A DNA stretch of 36,245 bases from Micractinium sp. NFX-FRZ (taxonomy: Eukaryota > Chlorophyta > Trebouxiophyceae > Chlorellales > Chlorellaceae): NCBI GenBank assembly GCA_029339195.1, contig JAPTJF010000563.1:1-36245 (forward strand), in the 5' to 3' direction. Both the position numbers and the translations under genes were made by a program. Each line of letters begins with the position of its first letter. Within the stretch, counting starts at the first letter, position 1. The notes under the pieces were generated by a model. That model was not told where the DNA came from. It made no database searches and saw only the letters and a list, made by a program, of their open reading frames with translations. This document shows positions 1-11,900 of the stretch, one piece after another.

Positions 1-2980
1 GGCGCCGGTGCGGGCGCGGCGGGCGCGGCGGGTGGCACTGCTGCTGCCGCAGGCGCGGGCTGCTGCCGGCGGGGCGGCGGGATCTGGATGCCTGCTCCCG
101 CCAGCACCTCACTGCAGCCAAGAGGGCGGGGTGGGCAAACACAATCAAGTGGTTCATGTACCGGGGCCTGCTTGTTGGCCCCAAGCTGCACACTAGCCCG
201 CCCGCACATCTCTGGAGCCCCTGGCATCGCTTGCCGCATGACACAGTGCATCGTGGTGCTGGCAAGGCAGCGCAGCTAAGTGCAGCCGGACGCAGCGCAG
301 GGCTGCAGCCCGTTTGGTGACCACCGTGCCCCTGTCACCTGCGCAGCTCCGGCGGCAGCGCCTCCAGGAAGGCGGCATCAATGCCCGCCTCCTCGGCCGC
401 GCGAAGGACCGCTGGGTCAATCACCTCTCCCGCCTCCTCCTCCTCCTCCCCTTCCTCCTCCCCCTCCTCATCCCCTTCCTCCTCTTCCTCCTCCTCATCC
501 CCCCGGGGTTGCGCCTCCCCCTCCGCCGCAACTGCCGCCGCCGCAGCCGCCGCCTCTGCTAGCTGCTGCTCGAGCGGCGCTGCCGCCGCTTCTTGCATGT
601 CCGCGTCGGCTCCGCCGGCGGCGGGCGCCGCGGCTGCGGCCGGCTGTGCTGCCGCGGGCTGCTGCGCCGGGTGCGCGGTGTGCATGGCGGCTGCCAGGGC
701 CTGGGCAAAGAAGTCGGCAGTGATGCCCCCCGCCCCTGCTCCAGCTGCTGCACCGCCAGCCACAGCAGCACCTCCGCGCGTGCCCTGCCGCGTCGCCAGC
801 CCAGCCGCCGCCTCCGGCGCCGCCGACGCTGCAGGCTGCTGCGCAGGCGGCTCTGCGGCGGGCACTGCAGCGGGCGCTGCGGGCGCAGCCTCGACTGCGG
901 CCTGTTGCTGCTCGGCGGCTGCCAGCGCTGCCGCTGCAGCTGCGGGGGCAGCGGCAGGCTCGCCACCAGGCTCTGCCGCTGCCTGCTGCTGCTCCTCGTC
1001 CTCGCTGCTGCCCCCGCCCATCTCATCGTCGCCCACAGCCAGGTTCAGCTCCGCACCGGCAAGCGCTGCAGCGATTGCGGCAGCCCTGCCCTCGTCGCGG
1101 CCCACGCCCGCCGCCCGGCCGGCAACGGCGGCGGCACGCTCGGCAGCACGCTGCGACGTCAGCGCGTCGCCCACAGCACGCTCCAGCGACTGCAGGCAGG
1201 CAAGTACGCTTTTCGTTTTGATTGTTTCTTTGTTTGTCGTCGGCTAACACCAAGTTGACCAAGCACGCAAAACGGGCGCCAAGCCAGGTGCCAAGCCAGC
1301 CCACTGCAATGCAGGCAGACACATGGCTGCTTGTCACCCTCAGCAGGCTCAGCAGGCTCAGCAGGGCCAGCAGGCCGGCGCCCCACCGACCTGCGCCAGG
1401 GTGGAGTAGGCGCTGGTGTTGGCGGCGTCGCCGTCGCCCCAGTTGGCCGCCAGGCCGCCGGTGCCGCCGGTGCCGCGGAACAGCCCTGCTGCATTGCATG
1501 ATGGCGGGTGGGCAGCCAAGCCAGGGGTAGAGGGAAGGTTAGCGGCTGAGCAGGGCAGCCTCCTGAACCCGTGCTCACATTTCTGCACCGGCCCGCCTGG
1601 CGCAATCTCACAGCACACAGCAGGGTATCCACAGGAGGCATGCACTTGTGAGCAGGGTGCAGGGCACAGCAGGCTGCCTGCGCAAGTCGACAGCACAACA
1701 GGTCATCAACACAAGCATGCAGAGGTGAGCGGGGTGAGGTCGGAGGTACGGGCGGGCAGCACTGGGGAGCAGGGTGCGTGCCTGCGGTGGCGTCGGAGGT
1801 GGGCATGCGGCCAAAGGGCCACTGCAGGGTGTCGTAGGGGGCGTCCACCAGCCCCATTGCCTGCTGCATGATGCTGGCCTCGGCGGGATCCATGCCCTGC
1901 ATGGTGGTGATAAAGGATGGTGCAGGGCGAACGGTGGTGATAAAGGATGGTACAGGGTGCATGGTGGTGATGAAGGATGGTGCATGTTGATGTCGGGAAG
2001 TGGGGGAAGGCAGGCGGGGAGCAGGCCTGCTGCATGGTGCTGCTGCTGAAGGGAGGAAGCGGTGGTGGGAAGGCGGCAAAAGTGGATGTGTGTGCAATGT
2101 GAGGGAGCGCAGGCACGGAAAGATGACAGGTGACCCGGGACAGGGAACGAGCAGGGAAGCATGGCGCGCATGCATGGCAAGCGGGCAAGCAGGCAAGGCA
2201 AGCAGGCAATCGGGTCATCAGCCACCGCCACTTCCTGCCTGCCTCTTCCTCTCTTTTCCCCCTGGACACACCTGCGCCAGCGCCGCGCGGTAGATTGCGT
2301 CGTAGCGGCTGCTGGTGCCGCCCAGGGCCGCCGCGGATGCTGCGGCAGCGGGTGCTGCCGCGCCACCGGCAGCGGAAGGGCGTGCCAGCAGCGGGTGCTG
2401 CGTGGCGGCGGCAGCAGCGGGGGGCAGCGCCGAGGCCTGGCCGTGGCGCTGCGCAGGAGGGGAAAGAGGTGAGAGGTGGGGGAGTGGCGGGTTAGAATGG
2501 AGACTCGTTGCAGAGCTGGGGTTGCAGTGCTGGTGGGGCAGGAAGGAGCCAGGCACGGTGGTACACATGGGCATAAGCACTGGCACGCATGCAGGCCCAC
2601 AGACCCACAGGCCCACAGGCAGGCCCGCAGCTCACCCGCCCCCGGCCGCCCAGGTATGAGCGGTTGCGCGAGCGCAGCAGGCCAAACTCATCCAGCATCT
2701 GCACAGCAGGCAGCGCAGGAAGGGCAGTGTAAGGCAGATGTTCGCAGGCTGGGGACAGTGGGCAGGAGGGCAAGCAGGTGCAGGGCGGCGGCTCACAGTG
2801 CTGCCCCGTTTGCTGACGGCCTCCCCTCCCTGCCTCCCAGCGCGCCCCAACCAGCTCTTGAGCCCGTCGGTTGGTGGCCCATCCAGCCACGTCGCCCGGC
2901 CCGCCTGCCCACCCACCGCTTCCAGCTGGCGCTGGCGCTGCTCGCCGCGCACGCCGCCGGCAGCAAAGTCCACTGGCTCT
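1..2980 (-). other. Ligase exons 61-67: UBM-containing segment, truncated by window edge
   Basis: Exons: 2917-2980, 2636-2698, 2272-2448, 1782-1896, 1391-1488, 339-1189, 1-111 (partial). QHPLLARPS in exon 63 matches a conserved QHPLFSRPS stretch of plant UPL1. Exon 66 (283 codons) holds Ala-rich and acidic tracts and ends in a ubiquitin-binding motif that continues into exon 67: IDAAFLEALPPELRSEVL, like the IDPTFLEALPEDLRAEVL of UPL1 (UBM/DUF4414). Exon 67 runs off the window as Ala/Pro-rich coding sequence. The exon 64 donor appears to be GC (CAG|GCACGC): nearby GT sites give the wrong phase. The exon 65 acceptor has two in-frame options three bases apart. Confidence 0.86.
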
Positions 2981-5900
2981 CTGCGAAAAGGTAAGGCAAT
3001 ACATGGGGAAAACACGGGGGCAAGGTGTGGGATCAAGGCACGGGACTTTTTTACAACAATGGCGCCAGTGTGCAGAGCGGGTAACAAACATTGGAGGACG
3101 GTGAGCAGGTGGTCAGGCAACGTGGCACTGCACGCAGCAAGTTCTCCCTCCCGTTGCTGGCACCAGAGCTGCGTGCTGGCCGGCAGCCCAGCCCCACCTG
3201 AGCGCCTCGGCCTCCTCATCCAGCTCGTCGTCGGCAATGGCCTCTGCAAGAGTGGTAGACAGATTGGGGACGCATGGGGGAGGCATGAAAGTAGGAAAAC
3301 AGCAGCGCACAAACCAGCCTCCGTGCCCAGCTGGTCATTGGCAAGACGTAGCCTTCCCAATCCTCTCACACAGCCCACCCCACCCCGCCCACCCCCCTCT
3401 GCCCACCCCAACCCACCGTCCAGGTATGCGTCGTCGTCCTCCTCCTCCTCCACCGCCTCCTCTGCCTCCTCGTAGTAGTCGTCCTGCAGGGGAAGAAGGG
3501 AGGGAGCAGGAACAAGAGACAAGGTTCTCAGAAGGAACAAGTCAGGGGAAGAGTGGCGCCACCTGCCGCCTCCCCAGCGTCCTCATACAAACAATCCCTT
3601 GCCCACCCAGCCTACCTGCCCGCCTGCCCGCCTGCCTCACTGACACTTCCCTCCCTCCTCTCTTGCTCTCTCCCATGGTCCTTCCCACCCTCCATGCCTC
3701 TGCCCCACCTCCCAGCCCCAGTTGCCTACACCCTGCGCCTCCATCCCCTGCCCTCCCCCAGCCCGCCTCCATGTCTGGCGTCTCCGCCCTCACCGCCCCC
3801 ACTCCCAATGCATCCCCCCCCTCCCCTCCCCTCCCCCGCCGCACCTCCATGTCTGGTGTTTCTGCCCCGTCACCCCGCAGCCCTAGGCCCCCCTCGTCCT
3901 CCTCCTCCTCCAGGCCCTGCACACACCCAAAATGAAAGTGGATGTGGTGTAGTGTGATGCGCGGTGAGGGCAGGGCAGGCCAGGCAGGGTCATACGGGGA
4001 GTGGCATTGGCACGCAGCAGCAGGGCAGCAACACTGCAAGTCCAGGCAGCGGCGACGACGGGTGCCCACGCAACCCCAGGTGTGCAGCGGCCCCGCCCCT
4101 CAATGTGCCTCTCTCTCTCTCTCTCTCTCTCCATACCCACCTCCTCCCCATCCTCCATCTCAGCCTCCAGCTCAGCATCTAGCTCAGCATCATCCAGAGC
4201 CTGGTTGGGGTGGCGGTGGGAACAGGGCAGCCGTTGAGGGCCAGTAGCGGAAGCAGACGCGCAGGGATGCACCACGCTGCTCCCTTTGACTCTCCAAGCA
4301 GGTGCGGCAGCAGGCCGCTGGCAGGGCGTGCGGTGCCACGTTGGGCGCGCACGGGAGGCAAGCGGCCGCCAACGCGAGGGCGAGCGGGCAGGCGTACGGC
4401 AGGCAGGCAGAGAAAGTGACAGAATAAATGGCAGGCACCAGGCGGGCAGTTGAAAGAGAAAGAGAGGCAGGGTGTTGGGGCTCACCTCGTCAGCTGCCAG
4501 CTCATCGTCCTCGTCATCATGGTCGTGGTCGCCATCCATGTCTGCAGGGGAGGAAAGGGTGAATGAGGAAGTGTGGGAGAGAGGCAAGGAGGCGGCAGCG
4601 AGGGAATGAGGGGCAAGCGAGGTCGAGCCCACAACAGGGTGGTGTCAGACAGGCGGGCCCTGCTGCCGTGAGGCGCCTCGAGCTGCCCACCCAAGTTCGT
4701 CCGTCTGCCCCCCTGTCTTCCTTGCTGCCGAGGCCTCCCCGCTGCACCCAACCCTGCCCCGCCCAGAGTGCCCGTCCCACACCCCCACCTGATGCCCCTC
4801 CCCCCGCAACCGCTCACCCGACTCTATGTCCGACTCGCTCTCCTCCTCGCTGCTGCTGGGGCCGTCGTCGTCGGAGTCGCCAATCTCGATGTGGGGGCCC
4901 TGAGGGATGGGAGTTGATCAAGGGGATGGGTTGGCAGGGTGGGTATGGAGGCCAGAGCGGGTGCAAATTGGCGGGTCGGGCGATGGCGGCGGGGGGGCAA
5001 GGAACCTCGACAGGGAGCAGGCACGGGGGATTGAGGCGGGCATGTGTCCCAGCCAGTAGCTTGGCCCCGACCCCACCACAGGCAGACTTTTCCAGGCGCA
5101 AACCTCTCCCTCGCCGCAACGCTCAACCCTGCCTCTCTCCGCTTCAAGCCACGTGTCATCCTGGGCAGGAGCACCCTGACATAACTGATAACATGAGCCT
5201 CCTCTCCCCCTGCCCACCCCGCCCCGCCTCAACACTCACCTCTCCCTCGCCACCCTGCACATCCTCCTCCTCCTCCCCGCTTGATCCCATGTCATCCTCA
5301 GACGACCCCATGCCAGACTCCCCCTCCTCGTCCTCCTCGTCCTCGCTGCCTCCAGACATGCCGCCGCCTGCGGCGGTTGGGGGGTGGGGGGCGGGGGGCA
5401 TGGTCGCGGGCGCAAGGCAGGAGAGGGGGAGGGAGCAGGGCATGGTGGCGCGCCCAGCGCGCGCGTCCCCATCAGCCAAATGCAACACACGCCAGCAAGC
5501 CACAAGAATAAAGACAGAAAGGCCGTGGCTCACCATGACCGTCGTGGTCCTCCGAGTCAAAGTCCTCGCTGTGCCCCTCCATCATCTCGGCGTCGCTCCC
5601 CATCAGAGCCTCCTCCTCGTGCATCAAACCCTCAATCGCCTCCTCAACTGGCGCGGGGCAGGAAGGGGGGGAGGGGGGGGAGGCGAGTGGGCGCGGGGGG
5701 CAAGGAGCTGAGGAGGGGGAGGCAAGGCACGCAGGGTGGCAGGCGCGGAAGGGCGGCGCAAAAGAGTGCAGGGCTGGTGCTATACAGGTGCGGGAGCGCG
5801 GCAGCAGGGGGGGAGCAGCAGCGCTTCGAGGCCAGTGGCAAGCAGCTGGGGGGGAGCGGGCGGCTCACTTGAGCGGCGTTCGGCGCGGGCGCGGTCCCGG

Positions 5901-8900
5901 TCCAAGTTTTCCAGGGCGGCCTCGGCGGCCCGCAGCGCCTGTGGCAGAGGGGGGGGTGCAGAGCAGCAAGGGAGCAGCGGCGGATGGTCAGACAGCAGGC
6001 TGGGTGCGGTCAGCAGCTGGGATGCTGAAACAGGGCGGTAGTTGGCTCCGTGTGCTTCCGAGCCCCGTTTCTCCATGCAGTCCTGTGCTGTCACCTCCTC
6101 ACCTGCCGGCCCGCCTCTGGCGCCTCGCCCGCAGGTGTGGCAGCAGGGACGCCAGCTGCACCGCCGCCTGCAGCAGCGCCCGCTCCAGCGGCGCCGCCGC
6201 TGGCGCCCGCAGCACCCGCCTCGGCGCCACCTGCCGCCGCGCCGTCGGCGCCGCCATCGCCGCCTGCTGCGGCTGCCACGGCTGTGGGCCGTTTGGGCCA
6301 GGAGCGTGTGAGGATCTCCAGGGGACGCAGAATGGCGTGCACGCTCTTGATGGCCTGCAGTAGAGAGAGGGGAGCAGTGGCAGCTGGTGCTGGTGCTGGG
6401 CATGTGAGTGGTGGTTGGCGTGGAAGCAGGGAAGGCAGGGTTGGGGTGGTGTGCCAAATGCATGACACTCGGGACGCAGCCTCCACTCGGCTTGCAGCAC
6501 CCACAAAGCGTGCAGCACCCACCAATGCACCCCAGCACCCAGCACCCAACTGACCTGCGGGTGGTCGAGGTCCACCAGCTTCAGGGCGGCGGTCAACGCT
6601 TTGACCATGCCTGGGAAGGGGCGCAGCAAGCAAGCATGGCGTACGGGAGGGAGTGAGTAGAGGGTTGAGGGGGGGAGCACTAAGCAGACTGAGCCTGTGA
6701 AGAGGGCACAGAGCCAAGGGAAGCGATGGCATTTGCACCCAGCAACCACACAACCAGCACCCAGACACACTGCTTTCAGCTCCATCTGGATGTCTCTGAC
6801 CCTCCCTCGAACCCCTCCCCCCTTCCCCTCCCCCTGCCTACCCGCGTCCTTCATGGCCCGCACAATTTCGGCCGACACGGCGGTCTGCTGCGCGGCCGCG
6901 CTGCTGCCGCTTGCTGTGCCGCTGCTGCGTCCGGTGGTGGAAAGCAGGGAGCCGGCCAGGTCGACAAATGCCTGGACCTGCGGCGGGTGGGGGTGAGGGG
7001 GGGAGGGAGCAGACAGGGGCAGGTGAGGGGGCAGAGGCAGATTAGGGCGCAGAGGCGGGGCACCAAGGGCACAGAGCGGCAGGTGGGTCAGCAGGCAGGC
7101 TCGAGCAGCAGCAGCAGCAGCTGCAGGGTACCACTCCCCGGTGGCTTTGCACAGCTGGTGCCACACACCTTGAAGGGAGGCGGGCAGCCGGGCTTGCTCA
7201 TGTATGGCGAGTCGTGCACAGCGGCCGCCGCGGCCGCCGTGGCTGCCGCCAGTGCGGCCGCCGCTGCGCTGCTGCCGCCGCGCTTGGGCGGGTGTGAGGA
7301 GGGAGGCGCGGCAGCGCTGGCCTCTTCTCCAGAGAGCAGCGTCTTGGCGATTTCGGCAATCACACGGCGCCGCCCCTCGGCAGACCTGCAAAACCATGAA
7401 TGGGAAAGGGGAGGCCCATTCTAGGGATGCCAGGCAGGCAGCCAGCCAGCTCGCCGCACAACACCAAACGAGCGCGCCCGCTGCTCTCAACACGAAAATC
7501 CCTCCGTGTGGCCTAGTAATAGCCGCTAAAGCAGCAATTGTCGGCGCACAGCTTGCCATACGTCAGCACATATCTGTTTAAGATGCACTCACCTGATGCA
7601 GACCGCCAGGAGGAGGTAGCTGGCCGCCGGGCCCATGCCCTGCGCCATGCCACGCGGCACCTCTGCATGCAGGCAGGCAGGCAGAGCACACATACATTGC
7701 AAAGTGGGTGTCAGGAAAGGGGTCAAGGCGGCGGTGTTGCGGGCGCTGAAGGCTGAGAGGTGTGTGCACGCAGGGCTGCTTGCATGGCCTCGGGCAGAAG
7801 CTCCTGCAAAGATGGTATGCCTCTCCTGCCTGCATACATACACATGCCCCGGCCTGCAACCCGGCAGACGTCAGCAGAGAGGACCACACACCTGCCGGTG
7901 CCAGCGCCAGCTGTGCATCCATGACGTGGCGGAACAGGCCGCTGCTGTGCCCGCTGTGCTGCGCCGCGCCGGCGCTGCCGGCGCCGCGGTCGGCGGTGGG
8001 CGGAGCTTTTTTCACGCTGCTGGCGCCGACACGCAGGGTCACAACCTGTGGACGGGGCATGGTTTGTTAGAGGTGAGAATAGATGGTGATGAGTGGGGGG
8101 CATGACACTGGTGGGGGTAGGCAGAACATGGAGGACAGCATCTTGGCCAGCTCAGCGCCAGCGGGGCGACAATCGCCAGCTCAGCAGCCCTGCCGGCTCA
8201 CCTCTTTGGTAGCCAGGTCTGTGTCCCTCTTCAGCAGCACCCCCACGCAGTGCTGGTACATGAGGGTGAAGTCGGAGAGCAGGCGCAGCGCAAAGCACTG
8301 CACCGCCACGTCGCGCTGGCCCGGCGACAGCGGCTGCGGGCAGGGCAGGCACGAATAATTGCTGAGTCGGCAAGCAATCCTGGGCTTGTCGGCAAGGGGC
8401 AAGGACGACGCAACAGGCGAACAGGCAGCCACGGTAGCAAGCCTGGATCCTGCTGCTGCACCATGCCCAGCGCACTGCCTGCCCTGCTGCTCCCCCCAAC
8501 CTCTGCTCCTCAGCTTCTCTGTCCACCACCAATGCATGCCCCTTGGGCATCCAACAATGTGTTTGGCATCACTGTTCACCTTAATTCTGAGCCCGCGCAC
8601 ACACAAGAGCCTTCCTCCCCCTCACCTTGTCCTTCTCCGCCTCTTCGGCAGCCTTCTTGGCAGCCGCCGCGGCCGCCGCAGCCGCAGTGGGCAGCAGGTC
8701 AATGGTCCCATCTGGGTTGGACACCACGTGCACCTCCCCGGGACGCACAACACCAGGGGCGGCGCCAGGGGCGGCACCTGAGGCACCTGCCTCGCCTGCG
8801 GAGGAGAGAAGGAGGGTGGGAGGGGGAGACAGGCGGGGTTGCGATTTCTGTGCTGGCTCAGTAGCAGGGGCAAGCGGGAGAGCCGGAGTGTGCAGTCCTA

Positions 8901-11900
8901 CGCTGCCCAGCGGCAAGCCCTGTTCAAACAGAGACGGCAAATGATACGCACATGTGCATTCCAGGCCCACCAGGACACGCCGCCACTCTAACTTCTTACA
9001 AACCGTTGCCTGGCTGTTCAGCAGGGTGCTCTACTGTACTACAGCAGCAATGTGCCAGCACACCCCACAGCTACACCTCAGGCGCCCTATTGCAACAGTG
9101 CCACCCACCCCACCCACCCTTGTCTGGCTGGTCTGCAGGTGGCCCGTTGTACCGCAGCAGTACGTCCACCAGGCAGTCGATGATCTCCAGGAAGCTGGGG
9201 GGGACCTTCTTGGCGGACTTACCACCTGCGGGGCGGGAGGTGCGATTGATTTGTCAGTCAATCTTACAGCACGGGTTGAATGAAGAAATAACTGCAGGAA
9301 GCGGGGAGGAACCTGCTTACTTGGCAGGCTGTCCATCTGCAGGCTGGGCAGGCGGGGCGGGGATGAGCAGCTGGCGGGACCAACAACACTTGGGTCATTC
9401 ACTGGGCAGTTGAACAGGGTCAGGAGGGACTTCCTGGTACTGTATGCTGATCACAGCCCTTGCCTGCAACTCACCAGTCTTGGGGGGCGCAGGTGTCACG
9501 GCATCGTGAGCGGCAGGAGGCGGCGAGTCGCCAGCTGGCGCAGTGCCGCCCGTGGCAGGCGCCCCTGCCTGCCGTTGCGCCGTGCCAACCTGGCGGGCCG
9601 CTGTCGCCGGTGCTGGCGTGGCCGCTGCCGCTCCGCCAGCCGCCGCTGCCGCCGGCGCAGGCGTTGCATCGGCGCCCTGGGCAGCAGCCGGACCGGGGCT
9701 GCCGTCGGCGCTGCCGCCGGCTGGTGGCGCACCCGCTGCTGCTGCTTCGCCTGCGCCAGCCTCGGGGGCTGCCCCCGGCTGAGCTGGCGCTGACGGCTTC
9801 TTCTTGAGCACAACCGTGGGCCGGCTGACAGCCACGCCTCCAGAGTCTGCGGTGGGACGTGCGGTGAGTGAGAAAGGTCGTCCAAAGGGGGTGCTCAGTG
9901 CCAGGCGAGGGCACAGTGACTGTAACAGCGTCAAGGGTGCCCCACGTCTGGCGCACGTGCAAACACACACCTGAAACCAAAGTAACACGGCACCGGGCGC
10001 ACAACCACCGACCTCAGCACTTGAACCCCCTCCCCAGCCCCACCTTTGATCTCGATGGCTGCCCGGCACGCCTCCACAAACACCTGGGGCTGGCGGGCAG
10101 CCACGGGCGCCATGGCAGCCAGGAAGGCGCGCAGCTGCATGGACAGCTCGCCGCCGCCGGGGCGGTGGCCTGCTGGCAGACGGGGCGGGGCAGGGGGGGG
10201 CGGGGGCATGAGGGGCAGATGGCGAGTGGGGCCAGGTGCACAGCAGACAAGTCGGGAGCAACGGCAAAGGGGCGGATGGAGGCGGGTGGGCGGGTGCATG
10301 GCATGCTGGAGGCATTAGTGAGGGAGTGAGGGGTCAGGACGAGCGCCCACCTGCCTGCCAGGCCTACCCATCCCTGTGTGCCCCACCCCCGCTCCCCCAC
10401 CCACCGGTGATGCGCTGGTAGGCGTAGGAGCCGGAGCGCCCCTTCTCGGCGATGGTGCTGCGGATCTCAGCCTCCATGGCGGCCTGCGGGGGGCAGGGAG
10501 GTGGAAGGAGGCGGTGGGCGCATGTGCCTAACACTCGATTGGTGCAAGCGGCGGGAGAGTAAGGGGCGGGCGTCCTTCTCGGATGTGGCGCTGCGCAGCA
10601 CCCCTCCCCGGCGGCATCCAGGCGTACGGATGGGACAGGTGTACTGATGGGACAAGAGAGGGCCCGAGTCTCTCAAGGCAACAGCGCGCGCGGGCCACTG
10701 CGGCTGGGCAAGCGCGGGCCGAGCCAAACACAGCAAGGGGTGCACTTGCGCTCTCCACCTGCCCCAGCTCCCTCCCTCCCCCCCTCCCCCCACCTGCAGT
10801 GTGGCCGGGTCCTCCAGAATGTGCCGGAACACCGCCGCCATGAAGGGCTCCAGCTCCGGCTTGTAGCAGGAGGGCGGCAGGTCCAGCAGCACCACGTGGC
10901 CCCGCGCAGCAAGCACCTGGGGCGGCGTGAGAGGGCGCGGGCGGGAGGAGGTGGGGGCAAGCATGGTGAGAGTGGGGGGGAGGTGAGGTGTGAAGGGGCC
11001 GTTGCACACCACAGCGTATCACAGCGCAGCGCAACACGGCACAGCACTGCATGGACAGAAGGGTTCAGCCCAGCGTGTAGCCTGTGTCAGTGCGTGGCCC
11101 TTGCTGAGCCTCCCCAGCACAGCACAGCGCGGCACAGCAAGCAGCACAGCACAGCACAGCAGCTCATGTCCTGTGCCCGCCCACCTTCTCCGCCAGAGCA
11201 TGGTCCTTGCTGAGCCTTGCCAGCAGCTGAACCACCGCGTGCAGCGTGGAGCGGGGGTCGGGGCGCAGCAGCTGGTCAGACTTGACAGCCGCCGCTGCCG
11301 CCGCAGCCGTGGTGCCTGCCGTGCCGCTGGAGGCTGCTCCGGCGCCTGCTGCTGCTGCTGCAGCTGGCTCGTCGGTGGGTGCCCAGCCAGAGCCCCAGCT
11401 GCATCGGAGTGACGTTCGAAGGCGACCAAGTCGTGGCATTTAGACAGGTGTGTGAGGCCAAAAACAGCGTGCAGGTTGGCTGCAAGCAAGTCTCCATGGA
11501 GGGGGCGCCCCAGCAAGCCCGCCTGCATGCACACGTAGCCACACGCCCCGCACCTCTGCAGGTGGCGCAGCAGGCGCAGGCAGAGGTCCACGGTGCGCTG
11601 CTGCTCGTGCGCGCTCAGGCAGCCGCCGGTGCTGTACTGCTGTACTGCCGCAGCCAGCCCTTGGAACACCCGCTCCTCCGCCGACACCTGAGGGGCCTGC
11701 TCAGCAGCAGCAGCAGCAGCCTGCGGCTGCCCTGCCGCTTGTTCGCCCCCGGCTGCAGCTGCAGCTGCGCCGGGCTGCTCCGCCGCGGCGGCTTCGCCCG
11801 CCTGCGCAGCGGCCTGCGCCTGCGCGGCAGCTGCAGTGCCGGCCGCGGCAGCGGGGGAGGTGACTGAGGGGGCAGGGTCGGCGGCGCCTGCCACCGCTGC

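Larger units (their letters stand above)
3198..5938 (-). other. Ligase exons 52-60: acidic low-complexity region (residues about 2680-2911)
   Basis: Exons: 5869-5938, 5534-5647, 5240-5367, 4818-4899, 4486-4541, 4141-4200, 3845-3916, 3417-3483, 3198-3243. A short charged exon 52 is followed by Asp/Glu-rich peptides such as HSEDFDSEDHDGH, DMDGDHDHDDEDDELAADE, ALDDAELDAELEAEMEDGEE and DDYYEEAEEAVEEEEDDD. Plant UPL1/2 and HUWE1 also have a long acidic stretch at this position. Small exons and low-complexity sequence make individual boundaries here less certain, but all nine exons keep phase. Exon 58 has an in-frame copy of its 3' end in the next intron. Confidence 0.8.

Noticed and set aside
381..1247. 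Long plus-strand open frame, 288 codons of Ala/Ser/Pro/Cys
   Set aside because: It is the antisense shadow of the GC-rich, Ala-coding exon 66; composition is pure low complexity and the minus strand carries a family motif.
7750..7812. Exon-like ELLPEAMQAALRAH in intron 46, minus strand
   Set aside because: It has a fair acceptor but exon 46 ends in phase 1, which would read it in another frame; exon 46 joins exon 47 directly in phase.
9380..9403. Exon-like piece on the minus strand in intron 42 (acceptor CCTGCAG then DGQPAK and GTAAGC)
   Set aside because: Splicing it in would end in phase 2 and create a stop at the next exon, whereas joining exon 42 directly to exon 43 keeps phase and conserved sequence. 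Position is approximate.
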